Notes: generated by a model from the sequence alone, not told the origin. Positions 9,290 through 20,570 are shown, counted from the first letter of the stretch. The stretch: DNA of 64,000 bases from Eremomyces bilateralis CBS 781.70 (GCF_010015585.1 NW_022985098.1:3897-67896), one strand, 5' to 3'. Numbers and translations are program-made.

Positions 9290-11282
9290 TTCAAGGCTAG
9301 GATTTCCCAAGTTTTAGACTAACTGTCTATACCTCTAATCAGATACTGTTCGCTCCGAATCCTTGACCCCGACGCTCTTGCCCGCCTGCGAAACATCAGC
9401 GTAGCCGAGATCCGGGGATTCATGCTCTGGTATCTGGACAACCATGCTATGACAAAGCTGAATTCCTTCTATGTGCTGATGCGTTACTGGCGGATGATGT
9501 ACGCTCGGAAGTTATACCAAAGGCTTGACCTTGTCATCGCTTCGGATATGAAAGACGTAGGGCTGTGGCTCCCTCTAGAGACTGTCTCTGCAGTATCTTT
9601 AACGTATGGTTAGTTCATCGGCACCGTCATAAAAAGCGAGTACAGCTTGAGTGAAGGTATAAAAAAGAAGCCTGTTATGAACGTAGATGATATATACTTG
9701 CTCCTATTCTCCTACTGCGCGATATCGAACGAGTACTACGCGCACGAGCGGGAAAGAGTTCAACATAGTCTGATTATCCTTTTCATGATCAGCACCTCTA
9801 CAAGGCCGTCGACTCTCGTCGAAGGTGGCGGCTACTATAACACAAGCGAATGCCTGAAGTACAAGGATATTGAGATATTCAAGGTCAACGATCCAGAACT
9901 CCCCTCTCAACAAGTCTTTTCTTATAAGAGTCCGGCTTCGGCTTCTCAAGGGCAAAAGAGACAAGGGCCTGCCGTAAGTGTTATGCAACCCCTTTTGAGT
10001 TCACATCGGCTAAGGTTATAAAGGATCAAGGTGATGTTTTGTGAGCGAGACGATAATCTTTCTTTTTACGCCATTCTGCAGGTTTTAGGTCTCGCCTTCG
10101 TCAATAACGCCTTCGACAGCGACTGGATCAAGCAGCCTAAGGACTTCCATACATTTTCGGTCCCATCTCACCAGAAAAGTGTGCAACTACATTAGAAAGA
10201 GTTAATATATGACATTACGATTCTCCGGCGATCTGTTGTTCGCGGCGGAGAGGTGACCATATTACCGGATAAATCGGTTCAGTATATGAATCTCTATTAC
10301 CAGAACGCGCGACTAGGCATATCTGCTGGCTTTGCAGATACTCTCGGGCTATACAGCTATCGCAGAGGTGCTGGTGAAGTGATTGATTGTAAGCGCACAT
10401 TCTCACTCCTATGTACATTCCTACGCCAGCAATTTTCCTACATCCGCGTGCTTTCTTGGCCTTGTTGGGGCTTCCCTTGCTAACGTCATTTCTAGACGTA
10501 GCTGGTTCAGATATGGGGAGCTTTGTAATGTAATGGACCATGCTCGTACAAGTCTCTTTGAGCGCTATTATCGTAATAGCGTTGTCCAGCTCGACTCGGT
10601 ATCTGCGTCCCTCGAAGTGCCTTCCAAAGACGCGCTGATCAAACTGGCTGGGCATATGAGTTTGACCCGGGATCCCTTCGCGGCCGACTTGATTAACGTC
10701 GAGACCTCCGCAATTGACTGCGATCATGGTATCCAAGAAATCGAGAAGTCGTCGTGCCTTCCGCTTCGGAAAAGCGTCATTGAAACTTTTGGGAAGATTA
10801 AGAACGGAAGGGGCACGGAGCTCAGCGATACGTCCTAACGCGAGCGAAGCCATTTACGCAGCGAGAGGATCAAGGTGAAATGGGTACTCGAAGTAGAAGT
10901 CCGGTGATAGTATTTCCGAACCACCGGGACTAGGTATATCGATGAACAGCGACGCGGCATCACTCGTGAGTATATCGAGCCGAAACCTGTATTCCAATTC
11001 GAGGAACGGGAGAGACTAGCAGCGCTCCTCTTCTAGAGCCGAGATGTTCGGCAAGTATCTAAGGAAGAGATTTACGAACAGCGCATTGCAGCGATGGGTA
11101 ACCTGATCAGCCTATGCGGTCGGCATTTGCCTCGCCCTGCGCCCCGTCGTCATCTCTCGTTGCGAGATAGATCTCTAGAAGAGATCCCCGAGGAGGCGAA
11201 AGATTTGGACCCCGATCTCTTCCCGTCCGGGCACCCAATGCCTGTTTTGTCTCGGCAGTCAGAGTCTAGGGCCGCAGTCTAG
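9290..11282 (+). pseudogene. DUF3435 tyrosine-recombinase (Starship captain-like), decayed
   Basis: Successive DUF3435/FluG-domain blocks are recognisable but lie in different frames and contain stops. They are: K-K-P-V-M-N-V-D-D-I-Y-L-L-L (about 9665-9710); R-E-R-V-Q-H-S-L-I-I-L-F-M-I-S-T-S-T-R-P-S-T-L-V-E (9745-9825); L-K-Y-K-D-I-E-I-F (9855-9880); V-L-G-L-A-F-V-N-N-A-F (10083-10115); Y-R-R-G-A-G (10358-10375); D-H-A-R-T-S-L-F-E-R-Y-Y (10536-10571); K-D-A-L-I-K-L-A-G-H-M-S-L-T-R-D-P (10627-10677); and a C-terminal R-I-A-A-M-G-N-L-I-S-L-C-G-R. DUF3435 proteins include the tyrosine recombinases that mobilise fungal Starship elements. The recombinase Arg motif and the H-x-R motif with following Tyr are visible, but the gene is broken by frameshifts and cannot encode a full enzyme. 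Confidence 0.75.
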
Positions 11283-11530
11283 AATATTCGCGCAGTCACT
11301 AGCGAAATTGGCTTCCGCTTAAACGCAGCCCTAAACGTCGTTCCAACTTGCCGCAAGGGTGTTTCACTGTTACTATCATCTTAAGGCGTAATTTGGTTTT
11401 AAAGCCTTTGAATTTCTAATCAAACATTACTCATCGGCTGTCGCCACTTGTGCTATTCATGTAGTATATAAAAGACACTATCTGTAAGGGAGGTGGGCGC
11501 GGAGGAGGTTAAAGAATGCTTAGGGCAATA

Positions 11531-14500
11531 TCACAAAGTAAGTTCCATGGTCATAACTCTTCCAGATGTATATCCGAAAGCAACAATACCCCCAGAAACA
11601 GCAATAATGCTTGGCCGATACTCGCGAGGAAGCCAAAGGATCCGCTCGGTATGGCTACTTACCCAGTTGTCATTGACAAAGATAGAAGACGGATATTGTA
11701 GACTGGTTACACCTATACCACCAGAGAGAGGGAGTAAAATAGGCAAGGATCCACGGTCTGTCTGGAGAGAGGTACCATCATCGGAGAAAGAGAGAGCGTA
11801 GACGATGTCTCCCATATCATGCGTTTGCTGTAGCACGCCCGACCCGACATCCCACAGCTTGACCGTCGCATCGTCCGATGCCGACGCCAGCGTCTTGCCG
11901 TCCGGAGCGAAGGCCACGGCGTAGACCCAGTGCGAATGGCCCTTGAGCGTCTGCTGTAGCGTTCCGGACCCGGCGTCCCATAGCTTGACAGTCCTGTCGT
12001 TCGATGCCGACGCCAGCGTCTTGCCGTCCGGCGCGAAGGCCACGGCGAGGACCGAGCCCGAATGGCCGTCGAGCGTCTGCTGCAGCGCGCNNNNNNNNNN
12101 NNNNNNNNNNNNNNNNNNNNNNNNNNNNNNNNNNNNNNNNNNNNNNNNNNNNNNNNNNNNNNNNNNNNNNNNNNNNNNNNNNNNNNNNNNNNNNNNNNNN
12201 NNNNNNNNNNNNNNNNNNNNNNNNNNNNNNNNNNNNNNNNNNNNNNNNNNNNNNNNNNNNNNNNNNNNNNNNNNNNNNNNNNNNNNNNNNNNNNNNNNNN
12301 NNNNNNNNNNNNNNNNNNNNNNNNNNNNNNNNNNNNNNNNNNNNNNNNNNNNNNNNNNNNNNNNNNNNNNNNNNNNNNNNNNNNNNNNNNNNNNNNNNNN
12401 NNNNNNNNNNNNNNNNNNNNNNNNNNNNNNNNNNNNNNNNNNNNNNNNNNNNNNNNNNNNNNNNNNNNNNNNNNNNNNNNNNNNNNNNNNNNNNNNNNNN
12501 NNNNNNNNNNNNNNNNNNNNNNNNNNNNNNNNNNNNNNNNNNNNNNNNNNNNNNNNNNNNNNNNNNNNNNNNNNNNNNNNNNNNNNNNNNNNNNNNNNNN
12601 NNNNNNNNNNNNNNNNNNNNNNNNNNNNNNNNNNNNNNNNNNNNNNNNNNNNNNNNNNNNNNNNNNNNNNNNNNNNNNNNNNNNNNNNNNNNNNNNNNNN
12701 NNNNNNNNNNNNNNNNNNNNNNNNNNNNNNNNNNNNNNNNNNNNNNNNCCGTCCGGCGCGAAGGCCACGGCGAGGACCGAGCCCGAATGGCCGTCGAGCG
12801 TCTGCTGCAGCGCGCCCGACCCCGCATCCCACAGCTTGACCGTCGCATCGTCCGATGCCGACGCCAGCGTCTTGCCGTCCGGCGCGAAGGCCACGGCGTA
12901 GACCCAGCTCAAATGGCCCTTGAGTGTCTGCTGCAGTGCGCCCGACCCGGCATCCCACAGCTTGACCGTCGCGTCCTCCGATACCGACGCCAGCGTCTTG
13001 CCGTCCGGCGTGAAGGCCACGGCGTAGACCCAGCCTAAATGGTCCTCGAGCGTCTGCTGCAGCGCACCCGACCCGGCGTCCCACAGCTTGATCGTCCTGT
13101 CGTTCGATGCCGACGCCAGCATCTTTCCGTCCGGCGCGAAGGCCACGGCACAGACCGATTCCGAATGGCCGTCGAGCGTCTGCTGCAGCGCGCCCGACCC
13201 AGCGTCCCATAGTTTAATCGTCCCGTCGCTCGATGCCGACGCCAGCGTCTTTCCATCCGGCGCGAAGGCCACGGCGCGGACCGAGCGCGAATGGCCCTCG
13301 AGCGTCTGCTGCAGCGCGCCCGACCCGGCGTCCCACAGCTTAACCGTCGCATCGTCCGATGCTGACGCCAGCGTCTTGCCGTCCGGCGTGAAGGCCACGG
13401 CGCGGACCGAGCGCGAATGTCCCTTAAGCGTCTGCTGCAGCGCGCCCGATCCGGCGTCCCATAGATTGACCGTCGCATCGTCCGATGCCGACGCCAGCGT
13501 CTTTCCGTCCGGCGCGAAGGCCACGGCACAGACCGATTCCGAATGGCCGTCGAGCGTCTGCTGTAGCGTGCCGGACCCGGCGTCCCATAGCTTGACCGTC
13601 CTGTCGTTCGATGCCGACGCTAGCGTCTTGCCGTTCGGCGCGAAGGCCACGGCGAGGACCGAGCCCAAATGGCCGTCGAGCGTCTGCTGCAGCGCGCCCG
13701 ACCCGGCGTCCCACAGCTTGACCGTTCTATCGCTCGATGCCGACGCCAGCGTCTTTCCGTCCGGCGCGAAGGCCACGGCGTAGACCCAGCCTAAATGGTC
13801 CTCGAGCGTCTGCTGCAGCACACCCGACCCGGCGTCCCACAGCGTGACCGTCCTGTCGTTCGATGCCGACGCCAGTGTCTTTCCGTCCGGCGCGAAGGCC
13901 ACGGCGCGGACCGAGTCCGAATGGCCCTCGAGCGTCTTCTGTAGAGCGCCCGACCCGGCGTCCCACAGCTTGACCGTCCTGTCGTTCGATGCCGACGCCA
14001 GCGTCTTTCCGTCCGGCGCGAAGGCCACGGCGTAGACCGAGCCCAAATGGCCCTTGAGTGTCTGCTGCAGCGCGCCCGACCCGGCGTCCCATAGTTTAAC
14101 CGTCCCGTCGCTCGATGCCGACGCCAGCGTCTTTCCATCCGGCGTGAAGGCCACGGCGCGGACCGAGCGCGAATGGCCGTCGAGCGTCTGCTGCAGCGCG
14201 CCCGACCCGGCGTCCCACAGCTTGACCATCCTGTCGTTCGATGCCGACGCCAGCGTCTTTCTGTCCGGCGAGAAGGCCACGGCGTTGACGCGGTCCGAAT
14301 GGCCCTCCAGCGTCTGTATTACCGCATGCCATTTCTCCTTAACCCTTGGCGAATTTCGTATCCATCTAGGCATACAGTTTACGAACTGCTGTCTTATTAT
14401 ACTTATTGTCGGTGCGAATACGAGGGCACTGCAGTACGTCTGAAGGGGAGCCTGCTCGATAATATGTCGGTTATAGAGCACGAACCGCTTCGCATCATGG

Positions 14501-16321
14501 ATAAATTTCGAGAGACTAGGACAGCCACTTAACTGGCCAAATTGTTAGCGAATACTCTGTAATATGCTGTAGATAGTTATACTAACGGAAGTAAACGACC
14601 CCAAAGATGTGATAGCATAAACTCCTTCCGACACCATTCCCATCCATCCAAGGGCCTCGAGCCAGTGAAGAAGATGTTCCTGTAAGAATTGATGCACTTG
14701 ACCATTATCGTAAAGTCGAGTACCGCTTTTCTGGAGGTGCTGGATCCAGTAAAGACATGCATACTGGACTTCAGGAGGTAAACTTTGTGTAACTCGGCGT
14801 CTCTCGGCATTGGCTACAAGCATGCCGGGGGCATTCACGCAACATATATCTTGCTTGAGTGATAACGACATAAGCTGGATACAGCTGTTGGTTAACACTT
14901 GGTGGGCTTTCTTCTCGTCTACCCATAAGTTTGGATCTCCGCATCTCTTTTCATCGAGGAGAAAGTCGCGAAACGAAGGGTGATGCAGACGAAGTGGATA
15001 TATGTCGACCTTGGGAATGTTTAGAATCGCATGAAGATCCCTGAGCACCTGACCAATATTTTGCTTGGGGATATTAAGTAGCCTGTGAAGCGAGCCGGCA
15101 GAGAGCGGGGAGAAGAGCACCACGATGCTTCCAAGAATATGACTTTGCATGCCATACAATGCTTCCTTCTCTTTCGCTAAGTAACCTAACCGGATAGATT
15201 TCTTTAGGACGGTAGTATAGAGCTTATTAAGGTGTACTTCTGGATGCTCTTCTGGTGCAGGAATAGAGGTACTACCTTCTAACAAAGTTTGCACTCTTTC
15301 GTCTGCGAGATAACCTTCTTGAATGAACCGACAAGCGGTTGCGGCCCAAATGAACAATCCCCCTGCAGTCTGGATCAGGCTTTTGATAATCTCTTCGCCT
15401 GGCCAGGAGTCATCTAGAGAGTGCTCCTGTCCAATGAGCTTAAGATTATACTCGAAGAAAACAGAGATATCGTGATCTACGATAGAGGGTGATATGCTGT
15501 GAAGTACAAAATCCTGGATATTCGCATTCGGTAGCTGACGGAATCCATATCGGATTGGAATTTCAGGTCGGCTTGTCAGCAAGACTCGTAGTCGAACCGT
15601 CTTTAACAATCGAGCTTCAGCTAAGAGGTGTATGATAATCCGGATGTTATTGTCACCGTCGCACTCATCGAGCGCATCAACGACAAGAATGTACGAGGAC
15701 TGGCCACCGTTTTCACCTAGCTTTAATAGTGGACCTAGGATAAGTTGCTGCCACTGGTCACGGAGGGACTGGCTCGCAATGTCGCGGTGCTCTATGATGG
15801 CATCGCAAATGTACTGTTGGAGAGAGGGTATGTTGTTCGCCAGCTGCCACGCAATGCTCGTGATGAACTTGCCTGCATGGTTGACATCCCCACCGCCGCG
15901 CGAGAAGAAGAAGCTGGCTCCGAGATGCTTCTCATCGAAGCCTCTGCGGGCGACAGTGCGCGCAATTGTCGACTTGCCCGTGCCGGCCAAGCCGTTCAAC
16001 CAGAAAATAGAGCGCCCATCTTGCCTGTCAGCCCAGTTGTATATCTCTTGGAGGAGGTCGACGCGGGTATCGGGAAGGCAGGCCGGGTCGTGTTGTCGCT
16101 GGTATGTATTGAACGGCGCGTCCTTTGCGGTAGGGAGGGAGTTGAGCACATCGTTCAAGTCTAGATTGCCAGTAAGCTTCCTGCTGCTTTGAGGCCATAG
16201 CCAGCTAAGCACCCTCACTTTTGCTGCTCCCAAAGTTCACAGACCCATGGATAGTGCCAGCCACGACCTGCGAATTCTGGTTGGCGGACACACCACTAAT
16301 AAGTTGAGTGCTGCCTGACAT
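11531..16321 (-). CDS. NACHT-WD40 NLR receptor with candidate N-terminal amyloid motif
   Basis: The model has exons 16219-16321, 14587-16160 and 11531-14532. The introns are 58 nt (gtgagg...ctag, with a GCTTAC branch) and 54 nt (gttagt...ccag, with a GCTAAC branch), and both phases agree with the frames. Residues 1-34 are Gly/Ser/Asn-rich ([10 protein letters not shown], then [13 protein letters not shown]). NACHT follows at once: Walker [10 protein letters not shown] at about 91-99 and Walker [11 protein letters not shown] at about 192-201. Exon 3 carries the linker (F-V-L-Y-N-R...I-E-Q-A-P-L-Q) and more than 14 near-identical 42-residue WD40 repeats. The tail ends [12 protein letters not shown], then G-Y-T-S-G-R-V. 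Such NLRs act in non-self recognition and programmed cell death (HET-E, NWD2 families). A 658-nt run of N interrupts the repeats and shifts frame, so its true length is unknown. Confidence 0.85.
11830..14312 (-). repeat. Near-identical 126-bp WD40 repeat array
   Basis: Units of 126 bp (42 codons) repeat about 12.4 times from 12749 to 14312, and about two more lie left of the gap. The core G-K-T-L-A-S-A-S[13 protein letters not shown] is almost invariant. Variation is concentrated at a few positions: the residue before G-H, the three after it, the one after V, and the residues flanking the S-x-D-x-T turn (N-D-R, S-D-G, D-D-A, E-D-A). This is the pattern of 'highly internally conserved' WD40 repeats in fungal NLRs, where the variable sites form the ligand-binding face and units are shuffled by recombination. 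Confidence 0.88.
12091..12748. other. Assembly gap (658 N)
   Basis: An unresolved run inside the WD40 array. 658 nt equals 5.2 repeat units and is not a multiple of three. The reading frame differs on the two sides, so the stated length cannot be exact. The cause is almost certainly repeat collapse. Confidence 0.99.
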
Positions 16322-17484
16322 GAGCTTGGAATAGCGACGCTAATTCGCTCTCTTCTGGCGCATGTTGCTGTGTATGTGGGCATGCGAACACCTGGGAGTG
16401 AGTTCATGTCTGTATGCAGATGAGGTTCATCCTCAATCCTCAACTAGCGAATGCATTCGCAAGGCTCGCCAATCAACACTCCTGCCTTGCCGCTATCCAC
16501 TGCTGGAGAGCGGCTGTCGGCTGCAAGGTAGGGCGGACCTAACACCAAGACCATTTGTCGACACTATCAAAGCGAGCATCTTCCATTTCGGCGGCCAACG
16601 GGCGCTGTACCCCCTCCGAACTTGAAGCAATGTCTTATATCACTCAGGTTGACTGTATTTATAATATCAAGCGCGAAAATAGAAATGGAAATGTTATCCA
16701 CTATCTTTCGTCAAAGTAGGAACCCTTGATTGTGGACTGTGGAGTTTCTAGACTGGCCACGGCCGGTAACCCTGCCGCCCTGTCATCCTCTATAATTATC
16801 CTTATTACTCTCTAAGCCGGCTTGGTTTTGGCACGCGATGCTTATAGACACATTCTTCCGGTCCTCGAATGCCTCGAGGTCGCCGCGGCCGCCCTTTCTG
16901 TCCCTTCTGCTACGGCAGAGGCTAGTTGCAGCTGGGAGCGGAGTCGTGTCGGTCATGCGCGAGCGAGAAGGGGAGAGCGATTGGGTGACAGGGGCCCGTT
17001 AGGGAAAGGTGCAAGGAAAGGCGAGGAGGGCGAAGGAGGTGAAAGGTGGGGACAGTTTAGAGGAAAGAACGAAGATGGAGAAGTCCGAGCTAGGGAAGAG
17101 GACACCCAAAACCAGAAACGGCAGGTGACCACCCCCGCCACCATGTCGAATATTTTTAAAAAGTCACACCTTGCATCGTCTATCATTCCTTACACTTAGT
17201 TAATATCCATGGCTTTTCTGAATCTCAATTCCAATATGTACTTCCCCGACACAATGCGGTGGTGCAGGGCAGCTATAGACCCCCCTCTTGCCTCACCTCA
17301 ACCGAGGGTTGTGTGAGAAAATCGTGATAGGGCCAAATTCGAGGCCCCCTGCCCAGCACCACCAAAACCACCATCAAACCACTCATACAGCAAAATATCA
17401 CTTTCCAGGCGGTTCACATGTAAATTTGAGGCTGTAGATTTCTATGTAAATAGTAATGTCGCGAGAGTTTCAGGCGTTGAGCTC
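16322..17484. other. NLR upstream region; no gene recognised
   Basis: About 1.16 kb upstream of the NLR start. It contains a purine-rich stretch (about 16960-17120) on the plus strand. No domain-bearing frame, and no second copy of the NLR N-terminal motif that might mark a partner effector gene, was found. Confidence 0.45.
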
Positions 17485-18610
17485 TTAATAACGTGATTGA
17501 AGCCCATTTCGCTCTGCAATCTCTGCCATCCTGTCAGGCATAGATTCGATATAGGAATCGATCTCATGTTGTGGAATCTTGTTCCATTCATCGATGATCG
17601 CATCCTTGAGCTCTCCCTGAGTTTTGGGATGCCGTTTACGCTGTTTTAAGCGCTGTTTTAGGATCCTCCAGACGTTCTCAATTGGGGACATATCTGGAGG
17701 TCCGCATACCAAGGAATCCCCCATTCAGACATGAACTTTTTCACCCTATTAGTCTTGCTCCGGGTTCCGTGGCACCCATCATTTTCAACCTCGAGGAGGA
17801 AGGGCCTCCCTTCCTTCCGAAAACGCTGGAAAAGGGGGACGATATAGGGCTTCAAGATCTCGTCGCGGTAACGGGTCATATTGAGTCCAGATTCGCGACC
17901 CCCCGGCCTCTCCTTTTTGTGGTATTCGTAGAATACGAGGTGGCTCTTATATCCCATCCCTACGGCACCCCAGGCGTGGAGGACATTTTTTGGTCTCTTT
18001 TTCCTATGCTGAATGCAATCAGGGCAATACCGCTCCTCTTTCCCGCGGATTACCCACTTTGAGTTCTCCATACCAAGATGGAAATGGGCCTCATCTGAGA
18101 AGACAACGTATCGCCAGAGGGGAGTCCAAAGGCGGTGGTCCTGAGCGAATTGGTAGCGCTTGATCCGGTTCTCCTCCTTGATATACGGTTTTTGACAGGC
18201 ACGGCACTTCTGGAATCCCTCACGCTCAACGGCTGATTTAAGGGTCTGCCAATGGCATCCGAGCTTCCAAGATCGCACTATCTCCTCAAATGACTCGATT
18301 CGCCGGTCGTAATGACCGACGAGCCACCGGATAATAGCCTGGATCTGTTCAACCAGGAGACTCCGTGGGCGACCTCTTGCGGTCCCGACCCTGCCTTATT
18401 AGTTCGCCTAGAACTCCTAGCTCTTAAGATACGATATCCTGTGGCCGTTGAAACACCACATCGTTTAAAAATATCGTTATTTGAGAGCTCTGGGCAATGC
18501 CTCCGGAGGGTCCGAACTTCCTCCCTTTCTGGGGTTGACCGCACGTGACTTTCGGGCGCTGGGGACAACGATGGTGTCTGGAGCGGTTCGTACGGTGGTG
18601 TAGGCTTTTT
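17485..18610 (-). pseudogene. Tc1/mariner-type transposase, frameshifted
   Basis: The three pieces of a DDE transposase lie in three frames. The N-terminal helix-turn-helix part (about 18390-18568) switches frame near 18385. The central part (17700-18385) holds V-F-S-D-E-A-H-F (first Asp) and V-E-N-D-G-C-H-G-T (second Asp). A second shift near 17700 leads to G-P-P-D-M-S-P-I-E-N-V-W (third acidic residue region) and the stop at 17485. No ATG precedes the N-terminal part in frame. The enzyme would bind inverted repeats and insert at TA, but this copy is inactive. Confidence 0.75.
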
Positions 18611-19266
18611 GCGCGGGCGTATAAATCTCTCTCTCTCTTAAACCTACGGTAGGTACTAGACACCTCTGCCGTAAACCACAAGCGACCGCACCACCCCACC
18701 CATCGCGTCGCATATCCAGATGAATCTTGATATTTCAACAGAATGGCTCGTTACCGAATCAAACACTGTTCGAAGGGTAGAAGGTATGGATTTCGAACGA
18801 TTCGCGGCGCTGCATAACCAACTCCTTGACCTTGCGGGGACAGGACGACCGTTAGAGGACATGGACCATCGGCCTTGGTGGGAGTTTCATCGTTAGGAAG
18901 CCGAAGTTCTCCCCGAAGGACGACTTTCATCCTCCGTCATTCATTTCCTGAAGCGGATTCGCGTCGAAGACGACTCTACATCTACACTGCTTTTCCGTGG
19001 CATTCGCAGTCGACTTGGGGCCTTTGGAGGGTCTTCAGACTTATCGTGATGGAACTTGAGCTCGCTCTTATGCCACCAACTGATTGAAGCTGCAAAATGA
19101 AGGGCATTACCTACCTTTGCGGGTCTGGCTTGGAGGTTTTCAGGCTTAAGTGTAATGGTCTTGCGCCTTTGGCTCAGACGTGGTTGATTGCCTGACGGCC
19201 TGGAGAGGCGCAGGTGGGGTGAGCCACAAGCAACACGTGACTACCTGCATGGCTTCATGCAATGCT
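18611..19266. other. Intergenic
   Basis: No gene recognised. The region contains a short CT run (about 18624-18637) and borders the inverted-repeat element. Confidence 0.4.
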
Positions 19267-19268
19267 TA

Positions 19269-19392
19269 CCTCAGGCTCTCAGGCCCTTCAGTGGGACGCA
19301 AAGGCGCTAACCCAAAATGGGTCACCCACACGAAGGGCCTGAGACAAATTTGAAATTTTTTGGTGGCGTTGACGTTCGTGGCATGCAAATTG
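19269..19392 (+). repeat. Left inverted repeat of the MITE
   Basis: It runs from CCTCAGGCTCTC to gcatgcaaattg and is matched in reverse by 19952-20075. The arms diverge immediately after caaattg. Confidence 0.85.
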
Positions 19393-19951
19393 GTGAGCAT
19401 TCAGGTCAACATCATCAGCTTCATGGAATGATTCTACGCGCAATATAGACCAATTCTATCTCAAAAATTTGGAATTCGGAGCTATGGATCCCAGCTATCG
19501 ACCATTCTGCTACACAAACTACCGCGCCCCCCTGATCGCGAGTCCTTGCCTTCGATGTTGGAGGCGGTAACAATGAAGATGGAGCAGATGCGCCATTTTC
19601 TGCTACAGTCGAAGAAGAAGATCCTTTAGAAACCATATTCAGAGATCGGCTGTCCAAGAGTTCTACGTCAGTTCAGCAAGCATATACGAATCAATAGGCA
19701 GAAGGAACTCACTCTCTTCCGTCCTTAAGGTTCGCTGTTAGTTATTAAATAGTTCTCGCATCTCCAATATCAATGCTGCAACCTACTACTATTACTCAGG
19801 TCTCAGGATTCTTCATGACTACTTAGCCACCTCGCCTAATGAGATCGGGGATTTAGGAATATGTTTGGTTGCCGACTTGGACGCGCTGTTTGGCTTCGTA
19901 CTTTGACTTGATGTCGATTTCGAGACGAGTTCGCAGCGGAGCTTGGAGGGG

Positions 19952-20075
19952 CAATTTGCATGCCACGAACGTCAACGCCACCAAAAAATTTCAAATTTGT
20001 CTCAGGCCCTTCGTGTGGGTGACCCATTTTGGGTTAGCGCCTTTGCGTCCCACTGAAGGGCCTGAGAGCCTGAGG
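19952..20075 (-). repeat. Right inverted repeat of the MITE
   Basis: Reverse complement of 19269-19392, ending GAGAGCCTGAGG directly before TA. Confidence 0.85.
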
Positions 20076-20154
20076 TAACTTCATGTAGTGTGTAGCAAAC
20101 TGCATGGCCGCCCCAGGCATATCAGCAGACTTCCTTGAGAAGAGAGAGATCTTC

Positions 20155-20155
<1 letters not shown>

Positions 20156-20186
<31 letters not shown>

Positions 20187-20187
20187 T
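20156..20187 (+). repeat. (CTTT)n microsatellite
   Basis: Eight uninterrupted 4-bp units between the MITE and the mariner relic. Confidence 0.95.
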
Positions 20188-20195
20188 AACTGAAT

Positions 20196-20570
20196 TCATA
20201 ACGTTAAACTATGGTATCGAATCCATTTGACTCGAACCCTCACATTAAGACGCGTTCCCTCTTCCCGTATTACCCTCCCCTTTGTCTGTTCGTTAGGGTC
20301 GATATGCGCCTCGTCCGTAAATGCGATTGAATCCCAATACCCAAAGAGAGGCTGCTCACGGCCGAAGCGCCCATACCCCACTCTCTCCCTTTTATTCTTA
20401 GCCGAGATAGGTTTCACTTGCTCCATCTTGAAACGTTGGGCACTGCAACGGTCGACGAGGTTTTTACCGAGGCTGGTGAGATTTCATTGAAAACGGAAAA
20501 CAGCGCTATACCAGATACCGTAGGGCGTTGCTAAACTACGAACGGAAGTTCGGTAGCACACAGATTACGT
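20196..20570 (-). pseudogene. Tc1/mariner transposase fragment and element end
   Basis: A 76-codon minus-strand frame includes S-I-A-F-T-D-E-A-H-I-D-P, the first catalytic Asp block of a DDE transposase, followed by G-R-V-I-R-E-E-G-T-R. Only this portion survives. Downstream on the plus strand, 20490-20560 (aaaacagcgcta, then gaacggaagttcggtagcaca) resembles 31236-31310 and may be the element's terminal sequence. Confidence 0.5.

Larger units (their letters stand above)
19269..20075. mobile_element. MITE with 124-bp terminal inverted repeats, TA target
   Basis: The ends CCTCAGG...CCTGAGG are flanked by TA on both sides (19267-19268 and 20076-20077). The first and last 124 bp are near-perfect reverse complements; between them are about 560 bp with no transposase. 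TA duplication and lack of coding capacity indicate a non-autonomous element, probably mobilised by a Tc1/mariner-superfamily enzyme. Each arm also contains a short inverted motif (aggcccttc / gaagggcct), so the arms can fold on themselves. Confidence 0.85.

Noticed and set aside
11943-14443. Long plus-strand and alternative-frame open frames over the WD40 array
   Set aside because: They are shadows of a GC-rich 126-bp repeat that is open in several frames; only the minus-strand WD40 frame gives a known domain.
16205-16321. The 38-codon frame as a separate mini-gene
   Set aside because: A donor within it splices in correct phase to the NACHT exon, which otherwise lacks a start, so it is better explained as the NLR's first exon.
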